NCBI GenBank assembly: GCA_017461865.1
Contig: JAFTVQ010000013.1
Span: forward strand, 1 to 40,244
DNA length: 40,244 bases
DNA from: Lachnospiraceae bacterium
Lineage (GTDB): Bacteria > Bacillota > Clostridia > Lachnospirales > Lachnospiraceae
Reading direction: 5' to 3'
Shown piece by piece: positions 1 to 9,099 of the stretch; position 1 is the first letter of the stretch, and each line of letters opens with the position of its first letter. A model generated the notes under the pieces. That model saw only the letters and a list, made by a program, of their open reading frames with translations. It made no database searches and was not told the DNA's origin. The position numbers and the translations under genes are program-made.

Positions 1-132
1 AGAGCTAACTGGAAAATGAGCGCTCCGACTTTAGTAAAATGCAGCAAATGTGGTGCTTTAATGATGCCTCACAGAGTTTGTAAGAAATGCGGAAGCTACA
101 ACAAGAAAGAAATCATTTCCGTAGCTGACTAA
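1..132 (+). CDS. rpmF: 50S ribosomal protein L32, C-terminal part
   Basis: The window opens inside this gene; reading from base 1 gives 43 codons ending in TAA at 130-132. The fragment has two CxxC pairs (KCSKCG and CKKCG), the zinc-ribbon pattern of the zinc-binding form of bacterial L32, followed by the usual short basic tail. L32 is a small protein of the large ribosomal subunit. Only the first dozen or so residues should be missing, lying left of the window. An rpmF-plsX order is common in bacteria and links ribosome and lipid synthesis genes. A strong terminator follows directly, so plsX probably relies mainly on its own promoter. Confidence 0.93.
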   Translation, partial: RANWKMSAPTLVKCSKCGALMMPHRVCKKCGSYNKKEIISVAD

Positions 133-147
133 TTAAGATGTAAATTT

Positions 148-183
148 AGGTGCCTGTATTGTATAGATACAGGCACCTTTTTT
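148..183 (+). terminator. Rho-independent terminator of rpmF
   Basis: A 12-bp stem (148-159 with 167-178) closes a 7-nt loop and is followed by a T run to 183. It starts 15 bases after the rpmF stop, so it ends the rpmF transcript. Confidence 0.9.
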
Positions 184-184
184 C

Positions 185-213
185 TTGCTTTTTTAAAGTG
201 TATGAAGTATATT
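185..213 (+). promoter_or_regulatory. Candidate sigma-A promoter for plsX operon
   Basis: TTGCTT (185-190), a 17-base spacer and TATATT (208-213) lie between the rpmF terminator and the plsX ribosome binding site. The -35 box overlaps the end of the terminator T run. It is the best match in this gap. I saw no clear FapR-type operator next to it. Confidence 0.5.
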
Positions 214-255
214 ATAAGGTAGCGGTTTTATTGACTTATATAAGGAGGAACGACC

Positions 256-1278
256 ATGTCAGAATTAGTAAAAGTGGTAGTGGACGCCATGGGTGGCGAC
301 AATGCACCGGAGCAGGTAGTCAAAGGTGCGGTAGAAGCGTTAAAGGAAAGTGATAAGGTATTTGTATATCTGGTTGGACGTGAGGAAGCGGTCAATGCAG
401 AACTTGAAAAATATACATATGACAAAGACAGAGTGGAAGTTGTAAATGCAACGGAAGTGATTGAGATGGCGGAGGCGCCGGTCAATGCAATCCGTACGAA
501 AAAAGATTCTTCCATTGTGAAAGGAATGACGATGGTACGCAACGGTGAAGCAGATGCATTTGTTTCTGCGGGAAGTACGGGTGCGGTACTTGTCGGCGGA
601 CAGGTTTTAATCGGACGTATTAAAGGAGTGGAAAGACCGCCTCTTGCTCCGCTTATTCCGGTCGATAATGAAAGAGGTTGTTCACTTCTTATCGACTGCG
701 GTGCAAACGTGGATGCAAGACCGTCGAACCTTGTGCAATTTGCAAAGATGGGATCCATTTACATGGAAAGTGTCATGGGTGTGAAAAACCCGACCGTAGG
801 TATTGTAAACAACGGTGCGGAGGAAGAAAAAGGTAATGCGCTTGTAAAAGAGACATTTCCGCTTTTGAAAGCATGTCCGGATATTAATTTTGTCGGCAGT
901 GTGGAAGCAAGGGATATTCCGGCCGGAACAGTAGATGTTATTGTTTGTGAGGCATTTGTCGGGAATGTAGTTCTCAAGACATTTGAAGGGGTAGGGCAGA
1001 CGCTGATCAGCAAAATCAAAAGAGGCATGATGTCCAATACACGCAGCAAAATCGGTGCAATGCTCGTAAAACCGGCATTGAAGGAAACTCTGAAAACATT
1101 TGATCTTGAGCAGTACGGCGGAGCGCCTATGCTCGGTCTGAAAGGTCTTGTTGTAAAGACACACGGCAGTAGTATGTCAGGAGAAATCAAAAACTCTGTT
1201 TTGCAGTGTCTGACATTTAAAGAGCAGAAGATTAACGAGAAGATCAAAGAAAAAATTCAGGGAAAAGACGAACAGTAG
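256..1278 (+). CDS. plsX: Phosphate acyltransferase PlsX
   Basis: PlsX makes acyl-phosphate from acyl-ACP, the first step of the PlsX-PlsY route to lysophosphatidic acid, at the inner face of the membrane. The 340-residue length is typical. The N-terminus (VVVDAMGGDNAPEQVVKGA) is the family signature, and the central GSTGAVL stretch (about residues 115-125) and C-terminal AP-LGLKG segment are also present. The ATG at 256 follows a good AAGGAGG at 242-248. It lies 13 bases upstream of acpP, whose product is its acyl carrier. Its partner PlsY is encoded far downstream at 33.8 kb in this window. No fabD or fabG accompanies it, so this is a reduced version of the classical plsX-fab cluster. Confidence 0.96.
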   Translation: MSELVKVVVDAMGGDNAPEQVVKGAVEALKESDKVFVYLVGREEAVNAELEKYTYDKDRVEVVNATEVIEMAEAPVNAIRTKKDSSIVKGMTMVRNGEADAFVSAGSTGAVLVGGQVLIGRIKGVERPPLAPLIPVDNERGCSLLIDCGANVDARPSNLVQFAKMGSIYMESVMGVKNPTVGIVNNGAEEEKGNALVKETFPLLKACPDINFVGSVEARDIPAGTVDVIVCEAFVGNVVLKTFEGVGQTLISKIKRGMMSNTRSKIGAMLVKPALKETLKTFDLEQYGGAPMLGLKGLVVKTHGSSMSGEIKNSVLQCLTFKEQKINEKIKEKIQGKDEQ

Positions 1279-1291
1279 GAGGTCTTTTGAC

Positions 1292-1525
1292 ATGGAACTG
1301 GAGGTTCTGACAAAGATTCTTGTAGAAGTGCTCGGTGTAGATGCAAGCGAGATTCATAATGATACTACGTTTGTATCGGATTTGGGTGCGGATTCACTTG
1401 ATATTTTTCAGATTGTAGCCCGTCTGGAGGAAGAACTGAATGTAACGTTCGATCCTGCAAAGGTGGAGAAGATTGAAACCGTTGAGCAGGCAGTGAGCTA
1501 TATCACACAGACAACGGGAAAATAA
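1292..1525 (+). CDS. acpP: Acyl carrier protein
   Basis: This is a 77-residue acidic helical protein carrying growing acyl chains on a 4'-phosphopantetheine arm. The attachment serine is S35 in the motif GADSLD, the canonical ACP site. Length and charge match a discrete type II fatty-acid ACP. It starts 13 bases after plsX with GGAGG close upstream, so the two are co-transcribed. The helix-II motif following the serine reads DIFQIV rather than the more usual DTVELV. Because of that divergence, and because genomes of this group often hold several ACPs, a second specialised role cannot be excluded. Adjacency to plsX and rnc favours the housekeeping ACP. Confidence 0.93.
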   Translation: MELEVLTKILVEVLGVDASEIHNDTTFVSDLGADSLDIFQIVARLEEELNVTFDPAKVEKIETVEQAVSYITQTTGK

Positions 1526-1527
1526 TC

Positions 1528-1550
1528 AGAGGCCCTATAAGGGCCTTTGT
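1528..1550 (+). terminator. Weak hairpin between acpP and rnc
   Basis: AGGCCC and GGGCCT pair around a short AT loop just after the acpP stop and are followed by TTTGTT. The stem is short and the T run broken, so it is more likely an attenuating or 3'-end-stabilising hairpin than a full stop. It may explain higher acpP than rnc expression. Confidence 0.5.
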
Positions 1551-1564
1551 TGGAGTATTTGGCT

Positions 1565-2260
1565 ATGAATAATTTTGATTTCAGTGAATTAGAAAAAAAA
1601 ATAGGTTATGAATTTCGGGATAAAAAACTTTTAAAGCAGGCAATGACGCATACATCTTTTGCGAATGAGCAAAAGATGAATAAGTTGGAAAGCTATGAGA
1701 GAATTGAATTTCTCGGAGATGCGGTACTTGAGATGGTCAGCAGCGAGTATTTCTATTTCAATCATCCGCAGACAACAGAAGGAAATTTGACAAAGATGAG
1801 GGCAAGTGCAGTCTGCGAACCGTCGTTGGCAATTACGGCCAGACAACTTGAACTTGGAAAGTATCTGCTCCTCGGAAGAGGGGAAGAAGCTACGGGAGGA
1901 CGTGACCGGGATTCGATTATTTCGGATGGAGTGGAAGCGATTATCGGAGCTGTTTATTTGGATTCGGGAATTGAGGAAGCCAAAAAATTTATCCTTGCAT
2001 TTGTACTGAATGATTTGGAACACAAACAGTTGTTTTATGATGCAAAATCTATTTTGCAGGAAATGATTCAGAACAGAAAAGACGGAGAATTTGAGTATCG
2101 CCTTGTCGGAGAAGAAGGTCCGGATCATGAAAAACTGTTTAAGACAGAAGCGGTACTTGACGGAAAAGTAATCGGATACGGTGAAGGACCGTCCAAAAAG
2201 CTTTCCGAGCAACATGCAGCATATGAAGCGTTGCTCTGTCTGCGCAATAAAAAGAAGTAG
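1565..2260 (+). CDS. rnc: Ribonuclease III
   Basis: RNase III cuts double-stranded RNA and processes rRNA precursors. The N-terminal catalytic domain carries the signature RIEFLGDAVLEM with its metal-binding Glu and Asp, and the second acidic set sits in the segment DGVEAIIGAVYLDSG. A double-stranded-RNA-binding domain fills the last 75 or so residues (KSILQEM to the end). I chose the ATG at 1565, giving 231 residues, because TTGGAG at 1550-1555 is spaced 9 bases from it. An in-frame TTG at 1547 would overlap this binding site and the preceding hairpin. It is followed after 7 bases by smc, the same rnc-smc-ftsY order as in Bacillus. Confidence 0.95.
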   Translation: MNNFDFSELEKKIGYEFRDKKLLKQAMTHTSFANEQKMNKLESYERIEFLGDAVLEMVSSEYFYFNHPQTTEGNLTKMRASAVCEPSLAITARQLELGKYLLLGRGEEATGGRDRDSIISDGVEAIIGAVYLDSGIEEAKKFILAFVLNDLEHKQLFYDAKSILQEMIQNRKDGEFEYRLVGEEGPDHEKLFKTEAVLDGKVIGYGEGPSKKLSEQHAAYEALLCLRNKKK

Positions 2261-2267
2261 GTGTAGT

Positions 2268-5200
2268 ATGTATTTAAAGAGTATTGAAGTACACGGATTC
2301 AAATCCTTTGCAAATAAAATTATTTTTGACTTTCACAATGGAATTACGGGTATTGTAGGACCGAACGGAAGCGGAAAGAGTAATGTTGCGGATGCGGTAC
2401 GTTGGGTTCTGGGAGAACAGAGTGTCAAGCAGCTGCGAGGCTCGTCCATGCAGGATGTTATCTTTTCCGGAACACAGAGCAGAAAGCCGCTTGGTTATGC
2501 TTATGTAGCCATCACATTGGATAATGCAGATCATTCGCTCGCGATTGATTACCCGGAGGTAACGATTGCAAGACGTTTATACCGTTCCGGTGAAAGTGAG
2601 TATTTAATCAACGGTACTGTGTGCAGACTTCGTGACGTTCATGAACTGTTTTACGATACCGGTATCGGTAAAGAGGGATATTCGATTATCGGACAGGGAC
2701 AGATTGATAAGATTCTCAGCGGCAAGCCGGAAGACCGCCGTGAACTGTTTGATGAAGCTGCCGGAATTGTGAAGTTCAAACGCCGTAAAAATGAGGCGCA
2801 GAAAAAGCTGGACAATGAGAAACAAAATCTTCTCCGTGTGACGGATATCCTGGCCGAGTTGGAAAAACAGGTCGGTCCGTTGGAAAAGCAGGCGGAGAAG
2901 GCAAAAGTGTATCTCAAGAAGAAAGAAGAGATGAAAACACTGGACGTCAATATGTTTCTGCTGGAAAACAGTCATATTCAGGAACAGCTTGAGACAGTGA
3001 CGGAAAAACACCGGATTGCAGATGACGATCTGACGAAAACAAAAGAAAAATTTGAGCATATCAAAGATGAATATGAGCGCATCGCCCAGTCCATTGAGCG
3101 ATTGGAGGAAGCGATTGCAAAAGAACGCGAAATGCTTTCCAGCACATCAGAGATGCGCGGTAAGCTGGAAGTGCAGATTAATGTCCTGAAAGAACAAATC
3201 AAAGCAGCGGATGATAACGAAGCGCATTTTATGCAGCGTGAAAAAAATATCCGTGCCCAGATTCAGGAGAGAGAAGAAGAAAAGAAAACATTTGCCGATG
3301 AGAAAAAGCAGTATGACGATGAACATGCACAGATGAATGCAAATCTGGAAGAGGCAAAGGCCAAATTGCTCGAAATGCAGAGGCAAATGGAAGAATACAA
3401 TGAAACGATTGAGTTCGGAAAACGCACCATTATCGAGGCATTGACGGAGCGTGCAACGATTAAATCCAAGGCGGGACGTTTTGATTCCATGCTGGAGCAG
3501 CTTAATATCCGAAAGGCAGAGATGAGCTCAAAGCTTCTGCGCGCCCGCTCGGATGAACAGCAGCAAGAGGAAGTAATCAGCCAGCTTGAGGAAGAGTTCA
3601 AGAGGGTCAATGAGCAAATCCGTGAACTCAATGACAGACAATCTTCATTGGAAGAACGCAATCATGAGATCACAGATATTTTATCTGAAAAAGATCAAAA
3701 ATTGCGTGATACCCAGGTACTGTATCATCAGGAAAAATCCAAGTTGGAAGCGATATCAAATCTGACGGAGCGGTACGAGGGTTACGGTAACAGTATCCGC
3801 AAGGTGATGGAGCAGAAGTCCGGTAACCGGGGCATCATCGGTGTTGTTGCGGATATTGTAAAAGTGGAAAAGAAATACGAAATTGCCATTGAGACAGCGC
3901 TCGGCGGTAATATTCAGAATATTGTTACGGATGATGAAGAGACAGCGAAAAAGATGATCGAATTTTTGAAAACCAATAAGTTCGGTCGTGCAACTTTCCT
4001 TCCGTTGACGAGTATTGAGAATCCGCAGGAGTTCAAAACGCCGGAGGTATTGGAAGAAAAAGGCGTAATCGGTATGGCGTGTGATCTTGTCTCTACCGAG
4101 AAGCGATATAAAAATGTTGCAAAAGCCATGCTTGGCCGCATTGTTGTGGTAGACCATGTGGATCATGCGGTAAAAATTGCCAGAAAATTTGATTACGGTA
4201 TCCGTATGGTTACTTTGGAAGGAGAACTTCTTGTTCCGGGCGGAGCCATCAGCGGCGGTGCATTTAAAAATGCAAGCAATCTTCTGGGCCGTCGAAGAGA
4301 GATGGATGAACTGGAAAAGAAAGTGAAAGATTTCCTGAGACAGGTAGATAAACTGTTGGATGAGATTGAGCAGACCAAAGCAGAGCGTATGCAGATCCGT
4401 CAGGAGCTTGAACAGGTAAAGGCGACACTTCAGGCGAAGTTTATCGAGCAGAATACGGCGCGTCTTAATGTGATGCAGGCGCAGGAAAAGAAAAACGAAA
4501 CCGGAAAAGGTTTTGAAAAACTGCAGGAAGAACAGACGGAGATTGAAACACAGATCCGTGAAATACAGGAAGAAAAACAGCGGACGGCAGAAGAGCTGAA
4601 AAACTCCGAGGAGATGGAAAAGAGTATTCAGGAGCAGATTGCCAATACGCAGATTTCCCTGGATGAATTGCGCATTGCAGAGGCTGCGGAGGCGGATGTC
4701 CATGCCCAGATGAATACTGAGGTGGAGAAGGTTCTTCAGAAGCAGGAATTCATGCAGCAGAATATTGACCGTATTAATATGGAAATCGGCAGGGTAACTG
4801 CAGAGCTGGAAGAAATTCTGGAAAATATGAATGCATCCAAAGAGGAAGTGGCACGCAAGAAAGAAAATATTGCGGAACTCGAAAAAACAATCGAAGCTTC
4901 CTATACATCCCAGGATGAAAACCAGGAAAAATTAAAGCGCGATACAGAGAAAAAACAGGAACTTGCGGAAAAGCAGAAGAATTTCTTCACAGAGCGTGAG
5001 TCTCTGTCAGACCGTATACAGCTTCTTGATAAAGAAGTGTTCCGACTGAGTGCACAGAGAGAAAGACTTCAGGAGTCATTGGAATCCCAGATTAATTATA
5101 TGTGGGATGAATATGAAATTACCCTCTCCGTGGCGGCAAAACTGCGCGATCCGGAGATGACAGATCTTTCCGGAATGAAAAAACAGCTTGCATCATTGAA

Positions 5201-5828
5201 AGATGATATTAAAAAGTTGGGCGATGTCAACGTCAATGCCATTGAGGACTATAAGGCGTTGATGGAACGGTATTCTTTCCTGTCCAACCAGCATGATGAT
5301 CTGGTGAAGGCGGAAGAGACATTGAAGGGAATTATTACGGAGCTCGATACAGCGATGCGCAATCAGTTCAATGAGAAGTTTGCCCAGATCAGCAGTGAGT
5401 TTGATAAAGTATTTAAGGAACTGTTCGGAGGCGGACACGGTACGTTGGAATTGATGGAAGAAGAGGATGTTCTGGAGGCCGGAATCAAGATTATTGCCCA
5501 GCCGCCGGGAAAGAAACTTCAAAACATGATGCAGCTCTCCGGTGGAGAGAAAGCACTGACTGCAATTGCACTTTTATTTGCAATTCAGAATCTGAAACCG
5601 TCACCGTTCTGTTTGCTGGATGAGATTGAGGCGGCGCTGGATGATTCCAACGTCGGACGTTTTGCAAAATATCTGCATAAACTGACCAAACATACGCAGT
5701 TTATTGTAATTACACACAGACGTGGTACAATGGAAAGAGCAGACCGCCTGTATGGTATTACAATGCAGGAAAAAGGTGTATCTACATTAGTCAGTGTAAA
5801 TCTGATTGAAAAAGAATTAACGCAATAA
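2268..5828 (+). CDS. smc: Chromosome segregation protein SMC
   Basis: SMC is the ATPase of the bacterial condensin that compacts and separates sister chromosomes, working with ScpA and ScpB. At 1186 residues it matches the Bacillus protein. The order is classical: Walker A GPNGSGKSN at 31-39, a coiled coil to about 500, the globular hinge at roughly 505-665 with GGAISGG near its end, a second coiled coil, then the ABC signature LSGGEKAL at 1090 and Walker B CLLDE with D1118 and E1119. The start is the ATG at 2268, which gives the universal MYLKSIEVHGFKSF beginning. A longer in-frame reading begins inside rnc and adds 29 residues unlike the family. The ribosome binding site is weak, suggesting translational coupling to rnc 7 bases upstream. 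Confidence 0.98.
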   Translation: MYLKSIEVHGFKSFANKIIFDFHNGITGIVGPNGSGKSNVADAVRWVLGEQSVKQLRGSSMQDVIFSGTQSRKPLGYAYVAITLDNADHSLAIDYPEVTIARRLYRSGESEYLINGTVCRLRDVHELFYDTGIGKEGYSIIGQGQIDKILSGKPEDRRELFDEAAGIVKFKRRKNEAQKKLDNEKQNLLRVTDILAELEKQVGPLEKQAEKAKVYLKKKEEMKTLDVNMFLLENSHIQEQLETVTEKHRIADDDLTKTKEKFEHIKDEYERIAQSIERLEEAIAKEREMLSSTSEMRGKLEVQINVLKEQIKAADDNEAHFMQREKNIRAQIQEREEEKKTFADEKKQYDDEHAQMNANLEEAKAKLLEMQRQMEEYNETIEFGKRTIIEALTERATIKSKAGRFDSMLEQLNIRKAEMSSKLLRARSDEQQQEEVISQLEEEFKRVNEQIRELNDRQSSLEERNHEITDILSEKDQKLRDTQVLYHQEKSKLEAISNLTERYEGYGNSIRKVMEQKSGNRGIIGVVADIVKVEKKYEIAIETALGGNIQNIVTDDEETAKKMIEFLKTNKFGRATFLPLTSIENPQEFKTPEVLEEKGVIGMACDLVSTEKRYKNVAKAMLGRIVVVDHVDHAVKIARKFDYGIRMVTLEGELLVPGGAISGGAFKNASNLLGRRREMDELEKKVKDFLRQVDKLLDEIEQTKAERMQIRQELEQVKATLQAKFIEQNTARLNVMQAQEKKNETGKGFEKLQEEQTEIETQIREIQEEKQRTAEELKNSEEMEKSIQEQIANTQISLDELRIAEAAEADVHAQMNTEVEKVLQKQEFMQQNIDRINMEIGRVTAELEEILENMNASKEEVARKKENIAELEKTIEASYTSQDENQEKLKRDTEKKQELAEKQKNFFTERESLSDRIQLLDKEVFRLSAQRERLQESLESQINYMWDEYEITLSVAAKLRDPEMTDLSGMKKQLASLKDDIKKLGDVNVNAIEDYKALMERYSFLSNQHDDLVKAEETLKGIITELDTAMRNQFNEKFAQISSEFDKVFKELFGGGHGTLELMEEEDVLEAGIKIIAQPPGKKLQNMMQLSGGEKALTAIALLFAIQNLKPSPFCLLDEIEAALDDSNVGRFAKYLHKLTKHTQFIVITHRRGTMERADRLYGITMQEKGVSTLVSVNLIEKELTQ

Positions 5829-5842
5829 GCGGGAGATAACTT

Positions 5843-6784
5843 ATGAGCGAAGAGAAAAAAGGCTTTTTTACCAGATTGAAGGAAGGTCTTGCCAAGACCA
5901 GAAACAATATTGTCAGCGGAATTGATTCCGTGTTCAGCGGATTTTCCAACATCGATGATGATTTTTATGAAGAGTTGGAAGAAATTCTTATTATGGGAGA
6001 TATTGGTGTCAAGGCAACCAATGAGATACTGGAGAGATTAAAACAGCAGGTGAAAGAACAGCATATCAAGGAACCGTCCGATTGCAAGCAGCTTTTGATT
6101 GAAAGTATTAAAGAACAGATGCAGGTCGGTGAAACGGCGTATGAATTTGAACACAAGCAGTCCATCGTACTTGTGATTGGAGTGAACGGTGTCGGAAAGA
6201 CGACCAGCGTCGGAAAATTAGCAGGAAAGCTTAAAGATCAAAATCGGAAGGTAATTCTTGCAGCGGCCGATACCTTCCGGGCGGCAGCGGTAGAGCAGCT
6301 GGAGGAATGGGCACACAGAGCGGGCGTTGAGATTATCTCCGGATCGGAAAATGCAGACCCTGCCAGTGTGATTTTTGATGCTGTAAATGCTGCAAAAGCA
6401 AGAAAGGCAGATGTACTTCTTTGTGATACGGCTGGACGTCTTCACAATAAGAAAAATCTTATGGAAGAGCTCAAGAAAATCAACCGGATTATCGATAAAG
6501 AGTTTCCGGACGCGCATAGAGAGAATCTGGTAGTGCTTGACGGAACAACAGGACAAAATGCTCTTTCTCAGGCGAGAGAGTTCGGCGAAGCGGCCCAGCT
6601 TACAGGAATCATTCTGACAAAGATGGACGGAACGGCCAAGGGAGGAATTGCAGTGGCAATTCAGTCGGAACTTAAGGTTCCTGTGAAATACATCGGCGTC
6701 GGTGAGACGATAGAAGATTTACAGAAATTTGATTCCGAACAGTTTGTAAATGCGCTGTTTGATGTGGAAGTGAAAGAAGGATAA
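5843..6784 (+). CDS. ftsY: Signal recognition particle receptor FtsY
   Basis: FtsY is the membrane-associated GTPase that docks the Ffh-ribosome complex at SecYEG. The 313 residues contain a four-helix N domain and the G domain: G1 GVNGVGKTT at 113-121, DTFRAAA, DTAGRLHNK, and the G4 motif TKMDGTAKGG. The acidic A domain seen in E. coli is absent, leaving the short N-terminal helix typical of Gram-positives. The gene starts 14 bases after smc with GGGAGA upstream. Its partner Ffh is encoded about 4.3 kb downstream. Confidence 0.97.
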   Translation: MSEEKKGFFTRLKEGLAKTRNNIVSGIDSVFSGFSNIDDDFYEELEEILIMGDIGVKATNEILERLKQQVKEQHIKEPSDCKQLLIESIKEQMQVGETAYEFEHKQSIVLVIGVNGVGKTTSVGKLAGKLKDQNRKVILAAADTFRAAAVEQLEEWAHRAGVEIISGSENADPASVIFDAVNAAKARKADVLLCDTAGRLHNKKNLMEELKKINRIIDKEFPDAHRENLVVLDGTTGQNALSQAREFGEAAQLTGIILTKMDGTAKGGIAVAIQSELKVPVKYIGVGETIEDLQKFDSEQFVNALFDVEVKEG

Positions 6785-6786
6785 AC

Positions 6787-8019
6787 ATGAGTGAGAGAGA
6801 TGACAAGATGTTGACATTGGAAAAGTTTGAGGAGGCTTCCGAAAAGGTAAAAGAGGCAACTCAGCCGACCGAGCTGGTTTACAGTGAGTATTTAAGTGCC
6901 CAGACAGGGAATAAAGTTTATTTAAAACCGGAAAATATGCAGTTTACCGGAGCGTATAAAGTGCGCGGTGCATACTACAAAATGAGCACGTTGACAGAGG
7001 AAGAGAGAGCCAAAGGAATCATCACGGCTTCTGCAGGAAACCATGCACAGGGAGTTGCTTATGCGGCGAAATGTTACGGCGCGAAAGCGGTTATTGTCAT
7101 GCCGACCACGACACCTCTGATTAAGGTGAACCGCACAAAGAGTTATGGTGCGGAAGTGGTGTTATACGGAAATGTTTATGATGAAGCCTGTGCCAAAGCT
7201 TATGAGCTGGCCGAGCAGGAGGGGTACACATTTATCCATCCGTTTGATGATTTGGCAGTTGCGACCGGACAGGGCTCTATTGCGATGGAGATTGTAAAAG
7301 AACTTCCTCTGGTGGACTATATTTTGGTGCCGATCGGAGGAGGCGGGCTTGCCACAGGTGTTTCCACTCTTGCAAAGCTGTTGAATCCGAAAATTCAGGT
7401 GATCGGCGTGGAGCCGGCCGGAGCCAATTGTATGGAAGTATCACTGAAAGAAGGAAAAGTGACGACGCTTTCTAACGTAAATACGATTGCGGACGGTACG
7501 GCGGTAAAGACTCCGGGAACCAATATTTTCCCATATATCAAAGAGAATTTGGACGGTATCATAACGGTTCCTGACGAGGATCTTGTGGTAGCCTTCCTTG
7601 ATATGGTGGAAAATCATAAGATGATTGTTGAAAATTCAGGATTACTTACGGTTGCAGCGCTGAAACAGCTTGATGTGAAAAATAAAAAAATTGTGTCTAT
7701 TTTGAGCGGAGGTAATATGGATGTCATTACCATGTCATCCGTTGTCCAGCAGGGACTTATTTTCCGGGACAGAATTTTTACGGTTTCCGTATTGCTTCCG
7801 GATAAGCCGGGTGAATTGTCCACGGTGGCAGGTATTATTGCTAATGAAAGCGGAAATGTAATTAAGCTGGAACATAACCAGTTTGTGTCTACGAACAGAA
7901 ATGCGGCGGTAGAGCTCAGAATTACACTGGAAGCGTTTGGAACAGAGCATAAGGAGAAGATCATCGAAGCTTTGAATACCAAGGGATATCAGCCAAAAGT
8001 AGTTCGAACCAATATTTAA
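6787..8019 (+). CDS. ilvA: Threonine ammonia-lyase (threonine dehydratase)
   Basis: This PLP enzyme deaminates threonine to 2-oxobutanoate, feeding isoleucine synthesis or threonine fermentation. The PLP lysine lies in TGAYKVRGA, the serine-side contact in SAGNHAQG, and the phosphate-binding loop in GGGGLATG. The 410-residue form carries one C-terminal ACT-like domain (from about residue 330, beginning SVLLPDKPGEL), as in the single-ACT biosynthetic or TdcB-like enzymes rather than the two-domain E. coli IlvA. The start lies 2 bases after the ftsY stop; GAAGGAT just before the stop can serve as binding site. An in-frame ATG 7 codons on is possible. I cannot decide biosynthetic from catabolic use. 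No T-box or ilv neighbours are present. Confidence 0.9.
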   Translation: MSERDDKMLTLEKFEEASEKVKEATQPTELVYSEYLSAQTGNKVYLKPENMQFTGAYKVRGAYYKMSTLTEEERAKGIITASAGNHAQGVAYAAKCYGAKAVIVMPTTTPLIKVNRTKSYGAEVVLYGNVYDEACAKAYELAEQEGYTFIHPFDDLAVATGQGSIAMEIVKELPLVDYILVPIGGGGLATGVSTLAKLLNPKIQVIGVEPAGANCMEVSLKEGKVTTLSNVNTIADGTAVKTPGTNIFPYIKENLDGIITVPDEDLVVAFLDMVENHKMIVENSGLLTVAALKQLDVKNKKIVSILSGGNMDVITMSSVVQQGLIFRDRIFTVSVLLPDKPGELSTVAGIIANESGNVIKLEHNQFVSTNRNAAVELRITLEAFGTEHKEKIIEALNTKGYQPKVVRTNI

Positions 8020-8121
8020 ATTCAGAAATAATTGATATGAGTCATAGGAAGTACGGAGAACGTTTTTATGGCTCATATTTTTTTCTTTGCCGGTTATGAT
8101 ATAAGGGAGAAAGGAGACGGA

Positions 8122-8997
8122 ATGAAGAAGATAAAGTCATCTAAAATAATGGTTGGAATAAAAAAATATACTATGATTTTTCTCGGAGCAATATTTTATG
8201 CGGCGGGTATTGCTTTTTTTCTTAATCCCAATAATTTGGCTCCGGGAGGAGTGACCGGTATTGCGATTTTATTAAACCGATTTGTTCCGGTGGAGACAGG
8301 AACACTGATTCTTCTTTTGAACATTCCGATTATTTTGCTCGGCATTTGGGAATTCGGGTGGAAGTTTATTGTGTCTACCATTTATACGCTTTGTATGGTA
8401 TCGGGACTCACAAATGCCATGGAGCATATAGGGACATTGACCGATGATAGAATGCTGGCGGCCATTGTCGGAGCAGTGTTGGTGGGAACCGGTATCGGTA
8501 TCGTGTTTAAGGCGGGATCTACCACCGGAGGAATTGATATTATTATTAAGATTATAAAGCAAAAGTTTCCGCATATGAAAACGGGAAGTTTGTTTTTAAT
8601 CTTTGATTCTGTAGTTATCGCTGCAGCAGGAATCGTGTTCGGCAATATTGAGGCGTCTATCTATGCGTCTATAGCAACCGTGGTTTCCATGCATGTGCTT
8701 GACACGGTTCTGTATGGAAAAGACGGTGCAAGGCTGATTTATATTATCAGTGATCATGCGGATGAATTGACGGAGTCTTTGCTGCATGAGGCCGGGCTGG
8801 GGGTAACCTGGTTATATGGGGCAGGAACATTTCAAAGCAAGGAAAAAAAAGTTATCATGTGCGTTGCGGATAAAAAGAAATCGCTGCAGGTGGAAGAAAT
8901 TGTAAAGGAGTATGATCCGGCTTCTTTTATGATTATTTCTTCGGCCAGTGAAATATATGGAGAAGGTTATAAAAATATATTTGCAGAAAAAATATAA
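8122..8997 (+). CDS. YitT family membrane protein
   Basis: This 291-residue protein has five or six hydrophobic segments in its first two-thirds, with the family hallmarks NPNNLAPGGVTGIAILLNR near the N-terminus and GSTTGGIDII in the middle. A soluble C-terminal domain of about 80 residues (the DUF2179 type) follows. YitT proteins are widespread in Firmicutes and their substrate is not established. I chose the ATG at 8122 because AAGGAG at 8111-8116 is correctly spaced. The upstream in-frame ATG at 8068 would add 18 residues without a good binding site. The gene is about 100 bases from ilvA with no terminator between, so read-through is likely. Confidence 0.88.
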   Translation: MKKIKSSKIMVGIKKYTMIFLGAIFYAAGIAFFLNPNNLAPGGVTGIAILLNRFVPVETGTLILLLNIPIILLGIWEFGWKFIVSTIYTLCMVSGLTNAMEHIGTLTDDRMLAAIVGAVLVGTGIGIVFKAGSTTGGIDIIIKIIKQKFPHMKTGSLFLIFDSVVIAAAGIVFGNIEASIYASIATVVSMHVLDTVLYGKDGARLIYIISDHADELTESLLHEAGLGVTWLYGAGTFQSKEKKVIMCVADKKKSLQVEEIVKEYDPASFMIISSASEIYGEGYKNIFAEKI

Positions 8998-9099
8998 ACA
9001 TTTTCTTCGCATCGTGATAAACTATAAAAAAGTGCAATTAAATCAAAAAATCGACGAATGTGCGAATTGAGAGGGAGACTACTTGACGGAGGATAACGA

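Noticed and set aside
1547..1564. TTG start for rnc
   Set aside because: It would overlap the ribosome binding site that serves ATG 1565.
2181..2267. 29-residue N-terminal extension of SMC
   Set aside because: It overlaps the end of rnc in another frame, and SMC proteins begin with the MYLK segment encoded at 2268.
3756..4703. 315-codon leftward reading frame inside smc
   Set aside because: It is a composition-driven shadow of the coiled-coil coding sequence; the residues are Leu/Phe-rich without domain features.
6341..8121. T-box or leader control of ilvA
   Set aside because: ilvA begins 2 bases after ftsY, leaving no room for a leader, and no such structure is seen before yitT either.
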